From Paracoccus shanxieyensis (GTDB lineage Bacteria > Pseudomonadota > Alphaproteobacteria > Rhodobacterales > Rhodobacteraceae): a stretch of DNA of 64,000 bases. Positions 7,986 to 15,563 of the stretch are shown here, piece by piece. The stretch lies in NCBI RefSeq assembly GCF_009711265.1, contig NZ_WMII01000009.1:107972-171971 (forward strand), in the 5' to 3' direction. The position numbers were made by a program, and so were the translations under genes. The notes under the pieces are model-generated. The model did not search any database. It was not told the origin of the DNA and worked only from the letters and a program-made list of their open reading frames with translations. Numbering within the stretch: the stretch's first letter is position 1; every line of letters begins with the position of its first letter.

Positions 7986-9650
7986 ATGCCGCCCGCCGAT
8001 CTGATCCTGACCCATGCCCGCGTCCTGACCATGGATCCCGACCATCCAAGGGCCGAGGCCGTGGCGGTGGGCGGGGGCCGCATCCTTGCCGTGGGCGATG
8101 CGGCGCAGATCGCGACGCTGGCCGGGCCGCAGACATCGCTGATCGACGCGGGCGGGCGCAGCTTGCTGCCGGGCTTTTTTGAAAGCCATGTCCATGTCGG
8201 TCTGGGCGGGGCCGATCTGACGCATCTGCATATCGGCCACCTGCATGGCGCCAAGGACGTCGCGGCGGCGTTTCGCGACTTTGCCGCAGCCAACCCCGAT
8301 GCGCCGCTGCTGATGGCGCAAGAGGCGCATTACGACATTCTGGACCACCCCACGACGCGGCACGATCTGGACGCGATGATCGCGGATCGGCCCATCGCGA
8401 TGATGTCGCCCGATCTGCATACCGTCTGGGCCAATACCGCCGCATTGCAGGCCGCAGGGCTGCTGCATGGCGCGGTGATGCCGCATGGTCATGAGGTGGT
8501 GATGGGCGCGGACGGGCTTGCCACCGGCGAGCTGCGCGAATTCGAGGCCTTTGGTCCGCTGATCGCCTTTGCCGGTGAGGGGCGCATCAATCTGGGCATC
8601 GCCACCGGCGAAGAACCCGACCCGGCCCCCGACCCCGCCCAGCGTGCCGCCGATACGGCGCTGCTGCTGCGTGGCATGGCGCATTGCGCGGCGGAGGGCA
8701 TCACCAGCCTCGTGAACATGGACGGCAACCGCTACACGCTGGAGCTGCTGGCCCAGATGCGCGACAATGGCCAACTGCCGCTGCGGGTCAAGGTGCCGTT
8801 CCATTTCAAGCCGCATATGGCGCTGGATGCCTTGCAGCGCGCCTCGGACATGGCTGCGGATTTCGACGATGACTGGATCAGTTCGGGCTTCGTCAAGATG
8901 TTCATGGACGGGGTGATCGACAGCGGCACGGCATTCCTGCTGCGCGGTGATCCCGACCAGCCCGGCCCGCTTTTTGCGCCCGAGCGGTTCAACCAGATCG
9001 CCACCCAGATCGACCGGCGCGGCTTGCAGATCGCGGTCCATGCCATCGGCGATGGCGCGGTCCGAACGGTGATCGACGGATATGCGGCGGCGCGCGATGC
9101 GAACGGGCCGCGCGACAGCCGCCACCGCATCGAACATATCGAACTGATCGAGGCAGACGATGTGGCGCGGCTTGGCGACTTGGGCATCACCGCCAGCCTG
9201 CAGCCGCCGCATGTGCCGGGGGCGATGGATTTCCCGTCAGAGCCCACGCTGTCGCGCATCGGCGCTGCGCGGTGGCCGGACGCCTATCTGTGCCGCAGTC
9301 TGGCCGAAGCGGGTGCGCCTGTCGCTTTCTCAAGCGATTGGCCGGTCGCCGATGTCTCGGTGCTGCGCGGCATTGCGGCGGCCCTGACGAGGCAGCCCTA
9401 TGCGGGGGCGCGGGACGAACGGCTGACGCTGATGCAGGTGCTGCGGGCCTATACCGCAGGCGGCGCGTGGGCCGCGCATCGCGACCATGTGACTGGCTGC
9501 CTGCGCCCCGGCCTTGCCGCCGATCTGGTCCTGCTGGGCGGCGATATCGAGGCGGTCGCGCCTGCCGCGATCCCGGATCTGGGCGTGGCGCTGACCATCT
9601 GCGGCGGCCGCATCATCCACGATGCCGGGATGCTGGGCCAGACCGCTTAG
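7986..9650 (+). CDS. Amidohydrolase family protein (YtcJ-like)
   Basis: A 554-residue metal-dependent hydrolase of the YtcJ group. The N-terminal metal motif is GFFESHVHVGLGG (residues about 65), where the usual HxH reads HVH. A further His lies in IAVHAIGDGAVR (about 360), HRIEHIEL follows near 384, and the terminal Asp is in AFSSDWPV (about 450). The likely reaction is hydrolysis of an amide or a similar C-N bond. The substrate is not predictable. It probably shares a transcript with the cupin gene. It ends eight bases from the convergent cyclopropane synthase gene. Confidence 0.85.
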   Translation: MPPADLILTHARVLTMDPDHPRAEAVAVGGGRILAVGDAAQIATLAGPQTSLIDAGGRSLLPGFFESHVHVGLGGADLTHLHIGHLHGAKDVAAAFRDFAAANPDAPLLMAQEAHYDILDHPTTRHDLDAMIADRPIAMMSPDLHTVWANTAALQAAGLLHGAVMPHGHEVVMGADGLATGELREFEAFGPLIAFAGEGRINLGIATGEEPDPAPDPAQRAADTALLLRGMAHCAAEGITSLVNMDGNRYTLELLAQMRDNGQLPLRVKVPFHFKPHMALDALQRASDMAADFDDDWISSGFVKMFMDGVIDSGTAFLLRGDPDQPGPLFAPERFNQIATQIDRRGLQIAVHAIGDGAVRTVIDGYAAARDANGPRDSRHRIEHIELIEADDVARLGDLGITASLQPPHVPGAMDFPSEPTLSRIGAARWPDAYLCRSLAEAGAPVAFSSDWPVADVSVLRGIAAALTRQPYAGARDERLTLMQVLRAYTAGGAWAAHRDHVTGCLRPGLAADLVLLGGDIEAVAPAAIPDLGVALTICGGRIIHDAGMLGQTA

Positions 9651-9658
9651 GCCGCACC

Positions 9659-10798
9659 TTACGCATGGGCATATTCCACCTGCACCACATCGGTGCGCCC
9701 GGTGGCGAAGGTCGCGGCGCAGCTTTCCAGATAATAGCGCCAGCCGCGCAGAAAGGCATCGTCATAGCCAAAGCCGCGGATGCGCGGCGCGGCCTTGGCC
9801 ATGCGCGCGGCCCAGATCCGGCAGGTGCGGGCGTAATCCTGCCCAAAGGAAAAGCTGTCCTTCAGCGCAAGCCCCGCCTTTGTGCCCTGATGTGCAAGGA
9901 TCGCCGGGCTGGGCAGCATCCCGCCCGGAAAGATATGCTGCCGGATGAAATCCGAGCGTTTGCGATAGACCGAGAATTCCGCATCCGGCACGGTGATCGC
10001 CTGCAGCACCGCCCGCCCGCCCGGTGCCAGCCGCGCCTTCAGCGCCGCGAAATAGGTCGGCCAATAGCGTTCGCCCACCGCCTCGACCATCTCGACCGAG
10101 ACGATGTTGTCAAAGCGCCCGGTGGCGTGGCGGTAATCCTGCAGGCGGATCTCGGCCCGGCCATCCAGCCGCGCATCGGCATAGCCGCGCTGCGACGGCG
10201 ACAGCGTCAGCCCGGTGACATGGCGGCCGTGATCGGCGGCGCGTTCGGCAAAGCCGCCCCAGCCGCAGCCGATCTCCAGAATGCGTTCGCCCGATGCAAG
10301 CCGCGACAGGATGCGGTCGTTCTTGCGCAGCTGCGCGGTTTCCAGATCGTCGGTGTCCTGAAACAGCGCCGAGGAATAGCTCATCCCCGGATCCAGCCAA
10401 AGCTGATAGAATTCGTTGCCGACATCGTAATGCGCCCGGATATTTCGCGCCGAACCCGCGACCGAGTTCCGGCGCAGCCCGTCGATCAGCCGAAAACCCC
10501 AGCCTGCCAGCAGACCCGGCCTGTCCTGCCCGCCCAGATGATCGCTGTTTTGGATGGCCAGCGACAAGAGCGCCTCAAGGTCGGGGCTGTCCCAATGGCC
10601 CGCGATATGGCTTTCGCCAAAACCCACATCGCCGCGCCGCGCCAGCGCAGACAGCATGGCCCAGTCGGTGATGTGGATCTGCGCCTCGGGGCCGTTGCCG
10701 CCGAAACTGTGGCGATGGCCTTCGGGCGTGGTCAGCGACAGCCGCCCGTGCCGGATACCCTCCAGCGAGGTCAGGAAACGGGTCTGAAACGGGCTCAT
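9659..10798 (-). CDS. cfa: Cyclopropane-fatty-acyl-phospholipid synthase
   Basis: A 379-residue S-adenosylmethionine-dependent enzyme that methylenates unsaturated acyl chains in membrane phospholipids. The SAM-binding motif is ILEIGCGWGGFAE near residue 170, followed by TGLTLSPSQ and the VSVEMVEAVGE segment typical of Cfa. The start at 10798 overlaps the DUF1365 stop by four bases, so the two are translationally coupled. It is third gene of an operon that begins at an RpoE-type promoter. In Rhodobacter sphaeroides a cfa homologue next to rpoE belongs to the singlet-oxygen regulon, which fits the arrangement here. Confidence 0.92.
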   Translation of the reverse strand: MSPFQTRFLTSLEGIRHGRLSLTTPEGHRHSFGGNGPEAQIHITDWAMLSALARRGDVGFGESHIAGHWDSPDLEALLSLAIQNSDHLGGQDRPGLLAGWGFRLIDGLRRNSVAGSARNIRAHYDVGNEFYQLWLDPGMSYSSALFQDTDDLETAQLRKNDRILSRLASGERILEIGCGWGGFAERAADHGRHVTGLTLSPSQRGYADARLDGRAEIRLQDYRHATGRFDNIVSVEMVEAVGERYWPTYFAALKARLAPGGRAVLQAITVPDAEFSVYRKRSDFIRQHIFPGGMLPSPAILAHQGTKAGLALKDSFSFGQDYARTCRIWAARMAKAAPRIRGFGYDDAFLRGWRYYLESCAATFATGRTDVVQVEYAHA

Positions 10799-11580
10799 CG
10801 GCTGATCTCCTTGGACGGGGGGGCGGGCAGGGGACGATAGGCGATGCCCTTGAGCCGCAGGCGCAGCGCCTGCCAATAGATCAGGGCAAGGATGCGCAGC
10901 GCGCCGCCCGGACGGCGCAGGGCGGCAGCAATCAGCGCGCGCTGGCGCAGGGGCCGGGGTGTGGCGTGCAGCGTGGCAATCATCCCGGTGCTGCCGCAGC
11001 TTTGGCGGATCAGCACGGAAATGCGGCTGGGCGTGACGGCAAAGCGGAACTCATAGCTGCCCGCGACATCCTGAAACGGCGAGACGTGAAACACCTTGTC
11101 CGTGCGCAGCCGGTCTTCGGCGCGGATCGGCGCGAAGCCGGGATTGTGGCACAGGTAGGAATGGCGCTGGCCAAAGGTGTTGTTGACCTCGGCGATGACG
11201 GCCAGCAGATCGCCGCCCCGCAGCACCAGCCAGAAGCTGACCGGGTTGAACCAGAAGCCCAGACATCGCGGCTGCGCCATCAGCGCCAGCGTCATCTGCG
11301 CGTCGCGGGCAAGCCCCGCCCGGTCCAGCATCCGCCACGCCCATGCCGCGCCTTCGCCCGCACCGCGCATGCCGCCATGATCGGCGGCGCAAAAGCTGAA
11401 AAGCCCGCGCCTGCCCAGTCGGAACAGACCGCGCGGCCGCACCGTCTCGGGGGCCAGCAGCAGGTAATCGACGCCGTAACGAAAGGCGTGGCGCACATCG
11501 CCGCGCCGGGCATGCGCCACGTCCGATGGCAGGTGCAAGACCCCGCCCGCCGCCAGCACCGAAGCAAGGTCATCCGCCAT
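10795..11580 (-). CDS. DUF1365 family protein
   Basis: A 261-residue protein of the DUF1365 family, known as a steady companion of Cfa and of an FAD oxidoreductase. Family signatures include the segment near LGFWFNPVSFW and EVNNTFGQRHSYL (residues about 100-140) and KVFHVSPFQDV (about 160). Its biochemical role is not firmly known. A role in branched or cyclic fatty-acid modification has been proposed from gene neighbours. It is separated from the upstream FAD gene by three bases and coupled to cfa downstream. Confidence 0.88.
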   Translation of the reverse strand: MADDLASVLAAGGVLHLPSDVAHARRGDVRHAFRYGVDYLLLAPETVRPRGLFRLGRRGLFSFCAADHGGMRGAGEGAAWAWRMLDRAGLARDAQMTLALMAQPRCLGFWFNPVSFWLVLRGGDLLAVIAEVNNTFGQRHSYLCHNPGFAPIRAEDRLRTDKVFHVSPFQDVAGSYEFRFAVTPSRISVLIRQSCGSTGMIATLHATPRPLRQRALIAAALRRPGGALRILALIYWQALRLRLKGIAYRPLPAPPSKEISR

Positions 11581-11583
11581 CGC

Positions 11584-12864
11584 TCAGACCTTCGCGGGCA
11601 GCAGGTGGCGGGCGATGCGCATGGCGCTGGCGAAGCCGTCTTCGTGAAAGCCGTTGCGCAGCCAGGCGCCCGCAAACCAGGTGTGATGCGTGCCCTGCAT
11701 CGCGCGCAGGCTGGCCTGCGCCCGGATCGCCGCCTGATCGAAGACCGGATGGCGGAACGTGGTCTGGTCATAGATCAGCGCCGGATCAATCGCGGCCTCG
11801 GGGTTCAGGCTGACGAACAGCGGGTCATCCTCGGGCAGGGATTGCAGGCGGTTCATCCAATAGGTGACGCCGACCGCGCGGTCCGATTGCGGATCGTCGG
11901 CGCGATAGATCCACGAACTCCAGCAGGCGCGGCGGGCGGGCATGACGCGCGGATCGGCATGCAGCACGGCGCGGTTGTCCTGAAACCGCACCGCGCCAAG
12001 CGCCGCGCGTTCGGGTGGCAGGGGATCTGCCAGCAGCGCCAGCGTCTGATCGGCATGGCAGGCCATGATGACCTGATCGAACCGCTGCGCGGCACCGTCG
12101 GCCTGAACCGTGACGCCAGTGGCATCGCGCTGGACGCGGCGCACCGGCGTTGCAGGCCGCAGCACCACGCCGCGCCGCTGCAACTGGGTCGCAAGCTTTT
12201 CGACATAGCTTGCGCTGCCGCCCGAGACCGTCCACCACTGATGCTGCCCGCCCTTGGACATCAGCGCGTGATTGGCCAGAAATCGCAGCAGCGTTTCCGC
12301 CGGAAAATCGCCGATCTGGCTGGCCGGGGTGGACCAGATCGCGCCGCAGATCGGATACAGGTAATCGTCGCGGAACCGGTCCCCCAGCCGCATCTGGGCG
12401 ATCAACTGGCCAATGGTCAGGTCGGGCTGGCCCTTGGCCAAAGCCTCGGCGCGGGCATTGAAGCGCAGGATGTCGCGGATCATGCGGTAAAAGCCCGGAC
12501 GCATGAGGTTCGCGCGCTGCGCAAACAGCGCCCCGACCGAGCGCAGGGCATATTCCACCCGGCCATTGCCCAGCGACACGCCAAAGCTCATATCGCTGCG
12601 CTGCACAGGCACGTCAAGGTCACGAAACAGCGCCGAAAGATGCGGATAATTGGCATAGTTGAAGACGATGAACCCGGTATCGACCGCCACATCGCCACGC
12701 CGCCCGGCCATGACCGTGCGGGCATGTCCGCCTAGCCGCGCCGCACTTTCGTAAAGCGTGACCTGATGGTGGCCCGACAGCAGCCACGCTGCCGACAGTC
12801 CCGAAATCCCGCCGCCGATGATGGCAATCTTCAGCGGTGCGCCACGCGTGAGGTCAAAGGGCAA
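11584..12864 (-). CDS. FAD/NAD(P)-binding amine-oxidase-like protein (COG2907)
   Basis: A 426-residue flavoprotein with the dinucleotide site IAIIGGGISGLSAAWLL near its start. A second family mark, YANYPHLSALFRDL, lies near residue 90, and the C-terminal FAD loop reads TWFAGAWLRNGFHEDG. It is first gene of the operon with DUF1365 and cfa. I start it at the TTG at 12864, which has AAGGAG six bases upstream. The ATG at 12921 lies upstream of the RpoE-type promoter found at 12891-12920 and so cannot be used by that transcript. Likely role: redox step in fatty-acid modification (inferred). Confidence 0.85.
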   Translation of the reverse strand: MPFDLTRGAPLKIAIIGGGISGLSAAWLLSGHHQVTLYESAARLGGHARTVMAGRRGDVAVDTGFIVFNYANYPHLSALFRDLDVPVQRSDMSFGVSLGNGRVEYALRSVGALFAQRANLMRPGFYRMIRDILRFNARAEALAKGQPDLTIGQLIAQMRLGDRFRDDYLYPICGAIWSTPASQIGDFPAETLLRFLANHALMSKGGQHQWWTVSGGSASYVEKLATQLQRRGVVLRPATPVRRVQRDATGVTVQADGAAQRFDQVIMACHADQTLALLADPLPPERAALGAVRFQDNRAVLHADPRVMPARRACWSSWIYRADDPQSDRAVGVTYWMNRLQSLPEDDPLFVSLNPEAAIDPALIYDQTTFRHPVFDQAAIRAQASLRAMQGTHHTWFAGAWLRNGFHEDGFASAMRIARHLLPAKV

Positions 12865-12890
12865 GACCGTCTCCTTCACTGCCGTCGGAA

Positions 12891-12920
12891 AGGTTACGCA
12901 AGCGGGGGCCGATCGGATCA
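12891..12920 (-). promoter_or_regulatory. RpoE (ECF11-type) promoter for the FAD-DUF1365-cfa operon
   Basis: On the minus strand TGATCC (12920-12915) is followed after exactly 18 bases by TAACCT (12896-12891). The predicted start point lies near 12884, 20 bases before the TTG start. The same -35 box and spacing occur at two other sites in the cluster. TGATC is the known -35 core of RpoE of Rhodobacter sphaeroides. Confidence 0.75.
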
Positions 12921-12968
12921 CCCGGCGCGCGATTTATTCGCTGCGGAATTGCTTTTTCTGCGCCGCAG

Positions 12969-12998
12969 TGATCTGATCGGCCGGTCAGCGCGTATCCC
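12969..12998 (+). promoter_or_regulatory. RpoE-type autoregulatory promoter for rpoE-chrR
   Basis: TGATCT (12969-12974), 18 bases, then TATCCC (12993-12998), on the plus strand. It faces away from the promoter at 12891-12920. Transcription should begin near 13005. This is after the first possible ATG of rpoE (13003), so a later start codon is indicated. Confidence 0.72.
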
Positions 12999-13107
12999 TG
13001 ACATGATGCAGGACAACCGCAGCAGCCATGACGTGATCGCGCCGCCCCCACGCGGCACTGCGCTGCATGGCGGCCACGCCCCCACGACCGGGAAGGGGAT
13101 CGGCGAT

Positions 13108-13671
13108 TTGCGACAGGACCATGCCGACCCAAGCCAGCCGACGCTTTGGCTGCTGGCGGTGCGCGACCAGCGCGATCTTGACGCATTCCTGCTGCTGTTT
13201 CAGCATTTCGCTCCGCGCCTCAAGGCGATGCTGATGCGCGGCGGTCTGCGCGACGGCAGCGCCGAGGATGTGGTGCAGGACGTGATGCTGGCCGTCTGGC
13301 AGAAGGCCGCGCAGTTCGATCCGCACCGGGCCGAGGCCAGCGCCTGGATCTATCGCATCGCGCGCAACCGTAGCATCGACCTTGCCCGGCGCAGGCCCCC
13401 GCCCGAGGCCGACATCATCGCAGCCCCCGACGCAGCCCAGGCTGATGCCGCGCAGATCCTTGGCCTTGGGCAAGAGGCCGCGCTGTTGCGCAAGGCGCTG
13501 GCCGCGCTGTCGCCCGATCAGGCCCGCGTGCTGGAGCAGGCCTATTTCGAGGATCTGCCGCATAGCCGCATCAGCGAGATCAGCGGCCTGCCACTGGGCA
13601 CCATCAAATCGCGCATCCGGCTGGGACTGGAACGGCTGCGGCGCGACCTGAACGATCTGAGGCAGCCATGA
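13108..13671 (+). CDS. rpoE: ECF sigma factor RpoE, singlet-oxygen response type
   Basis: Region 2 is visible in RDLDAFLLLFQHFAPRLKA and the -10-binding stretch WIYRIARNRSIDLARRR. Region 4 is in LPHSRISEISGLPLGTIKSR. Together with ChrR downstream this is the ECF11 pair that answers singlet oxygen. I favour the TTG at 13108 (187 residues) because GGAAGGGG lies ten bases upstream. An ATG at 13003 gives 35 more residues but falls at or before the predicted transcription start. The stop overlaps the chrR start by four bases. Confidence 0.9.
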   Translation: MRQDHADPSQPTLWLLAVRDQRDLDAFLLLFQHFAPRLKAMLMRGGLRDGSAEDVVQDVMLAVWQKAAQFDPHRAEASAWIYRIARNRSIDLARRRPPPEADIIAAPDAAQADAAQILGLGQEAALLRKALAALSPDQARVLEQAYFEDLPHSRISEISGLPLGTIKSRIRLGLERLRRDLNDLRQP

Positions 13672-14303
13672 CCGGCATCACCCACCATATCCCGGACGAC
13701 CTGCTGCGCGCTTTCGCCTCCGGCAACCTGCCGCATCCCTTCGCGGTGGTCGTCGCGGCGCATCTGTCGCTGTGCGATGCCTGCCGCGCCGAGGCCGAGG
13801 CGGTCGAGATGCTGGGCGGGGCATTGCTGGACGGCATCGCGCCGGTCGCGGTCAGCGCGGGGGCGGGCCAGCGGCTGATCGCGGCGGTGCAAGCCGCGCC
13901 ACCCATGCCGGACGCCCCGGCGGGATCGGGCATCTTTCCGGCGGCGGTCATGCAGGCGCTTGGCGGGCAGCCGCCGAAATGGCGCATGCTGGGCGGCGGC
14001 ATCCGGCAGCAGATCCTGACTGCCGACGCCCACGGCTCGTTGCGGCTGCTCTATATCCCGCCGGGGCGGGCGGTGCCGGAACACAGCCATGGCGGGCTGG
14101 AGTTGACGCTGGTGCTGCAGGGCAGCTTTTCCGACAGTCAGGGCCGCTTCGGTCGCGGCGATGTCGAAACCGCCCATGACGATATCGACCACCAGCCGAT
14201 TGCCGGACCGGACGGTCCCTGCATCTGTCTGGCGGCCACCGACGCGCCGTTGCGGTTTCGCGGGATGATCCCGCGCCTGCTGCAACCGCTTTTCCGGATC
14301 TGA
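13668..14303 (+). CDS. chrR: ChrR, zinc-binding anti-sigma factor of RpoE
   Basis: A 211-residue two-domain protein. The N-terminal ZAS domain has the zinc ligands His6, His32, Cys36 and Cys39 (HLSLCDAC). The C-terminal cupin has His139, His141, Glu145 and His175. Each set is offset by zero to two positions from the ligands known in Rhodobacter sphaeroides ChrR, so both sites look intact. It should hold RpoE inactive until singlet oxygen triggers its breakdown. ATGA overlap with rpoE. Confidence 0.95.
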   Translation: MTGITHHIPDDLLRAFASGNLPHPFAVVVAAHLSLCDACRAEAEAVEMLGGALLDGIAPVAVSAGAGQRLIAAVQAAPPMPDAPAGSGIFPAAVMQALGGQPPKWRMLGGGIRQQILTADAHGSLRLLYIPPGRAVPEHSHGGLELTLVLQGSFSDSQGRFGRGDVETAHDDIDHQPIAGPDGPCICLAATDAPLRFRGMIPRLLQPLFRI

Positions 14304-14307
14304 GATC

Positions 14308-15042
14308 ATGGGCTTTTCAGGCAAGACAATCTGGATCATCGGCGCCAGCGACGGCATCGGCGCGGCGCTGGCGCGGGGCTTTGCACGCGAAGGTGCCCGA
14401 CTGATCCTGTCGGCGCGCAATGGTGCGGCCTTGGCTGAGCTGGCCGCGGAATGCGGCGATGCGCGGGTTGCGGTGCTGGATCTGGCTCAGCCGCAATCGC
14501 TGGCGGATGTGGTGGCGACGATCCCGCCCGGCAGCCTTGATGCCGTCATCTGCACCGCCGCGCTTTATGATCCGGGCCGCGTCGCGGATCTGGACCCCGA
14601 GGCCACCGCAAAGCTGGTCGCGGTCAATCTGCTGGGCAGTTTCGAGGTGGCGCGCCTGACGCCGCCCTTGCTGCGCGATGGCGGGCAACTGGTGCTGTTC
14701 GGCTCGGTCGCGGGGTATTTCGGCCTGCCCAGCGGCCAGCCCTACAGCGCGACCAAGGCGGCGGTGGCCAATCTGGCCGAAACCCTGCGCGCCGAGCTTG
14801 CGCCGCGCGTCGATGTGCGGCTGGTCTCGCCCGGGTTCGTGGCGACGCGGCTGACCGAAAAGAACCGCTTCAAGATGCCCGCGATCATCACGCCCGAACA
14901 GGCGGCGCAGGCGGTGATCCGTGGCCTGCAGACGCGGGCGTTCGAGCTGCATTTCCCGAAACGCTTCACATGGGGCGTCAAGCTGCTGCGGGCGTTGCCT
15001 TACGGCCTGTCGCTGCGGCTGACGGCGCGGCTGCTGCGTTGA
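14308..15042 (+). CDS. Short-chain dehydrogenase/reductase
   Basis: A 244-residue Rossmann enzyme with the cofactor motif GASDGIGAALA (residues 12-22), the catalytic Ser in GSVAGYF and the YSATK motif near residue 150. It lies four bases after chrR and is probably in the same RpoE-driven transcript. A dehydrogenase at this position is also known in the Rhodobacter sphaeroides rpoE neighbourhood. The substrate is unknown, and lipid-derived carbonyls are a reasonable guess from context only. Confidence 0.88.
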   Translation: MGFSGKTIWIIGASDGIGAALARGFAREGARLILSARNGAALAELAAECGDARVAVLDLAQPQSLADVVATIPPGSLDAVICTAALYDPGRVADLDPEATAKLVAVNLLGSFEVARLTPPLLRDGGQLVLFGSVAGYFGLPSGQPYSATKAAVANLAETLRAELAPRVDVRLVSPGFVATRLTEKNRFKMPAIITPEQAAQAVIRGLQTRAFELHFPKRFTWGVKLLRALPYGLSLRLTARLLR

Positions 15043-15052
15043 GGGCCGGGCA

Positions 15053-15457
15053 TCAGGTCAGCCGACCGCTGACCACGGCCACCCCGGCCCATGCCGCAAA
15101 GCCGGTCAGGAATGTGCCCCACAGTCCGTCGACGATGACCTGCTGCCACGACCAGTCGGCCAGCGTGGCATAGTTCGTCATCTCATAGGTGCCATAGCAC
15201 ATCGCCCCCAGCAGCGCGCCAAAGACCAGCGCCTGCAACGGTGACCCGGCCTTCAGCGCGGGCCATGACACAAAGATCAGCAGCCCCACGACGTAAAGCA
15301 GATAAAAGACCGCCGCCGGACCCAGCCGCAAGGGCTGCGCCAGCAGATGCCCGACATGCGTGTCAAAGACCGGGCGGACGATGTAGCGGATGCCCAGCAT
15401 GTCCAGCCCCAGAAAGACCGCCGCCGTCACCGCGTAAAGGAAAAGCATCTGTGCCAT
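15053..15457 (-). CDS. DUF2177 family membrane protein
   Basis: A 134-residue inner-membrane protein with four hydrophobic segments (about 4-24, 47-67, 71-95, 108-128). Family signs are VFLGLDMLGIRYIVRP near the start and GTYEMTNYATLADW near residue 90. Function unknown. The ATG at 15457 follows a GGCGGGGA site. It converges with the dehydrogenase gene and has its own RpoE-type promoter at 15490-15519. This marks it as a likely member of the singlet-oxygen regulon. Confidence 0.85.
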   Translation of the reverse strand: MAQMLFLYAVTAAVFLGLDMLGIRYIVRPVFDTHVGHLLAQPLRLGPAAVFYLLYVVGLLIFVSWPALKAGSPLQALVFGALLGAMCYGTYEMTNYATLADWSWQQVIVDGLWGTFLTGFAAWAGVAVVSGRLT

Positions 15458-15489
15458 GGTCGTCCCCGCCCTTTGTGACCTCACTGCAC

Positions 15490-15519
15490 AGACTACGCGC
15501 GGCGCGGCGGTTCGGATCA
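15490..15519 (-). promoter_or_regulatory. Third RpoE-type promoter, for the DUF2177 gene
   Basis: Minus strand: TGATCC (15519-15514), 18 bases, TAGTCT (15495-15490). The -35 box and spacing match the promoters at 12891-12920 and 12969-12998. The predicted start is about 25 bases before the ATG at 15457. Confidence 0.7.
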
Positions 15520-15563
15520 CCTTTCCGCATGGCATTTCTGCGGGCGGGTGAATTGCCGCGCGC

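Noticed and set aside
12766..13107. Long N-terminal extension of rpoE
   Set aside because: It starts inside the divergent FAD gene and lies upstream of the RpoE-type promoter. The extra residues are unlike ECF sigma factors.
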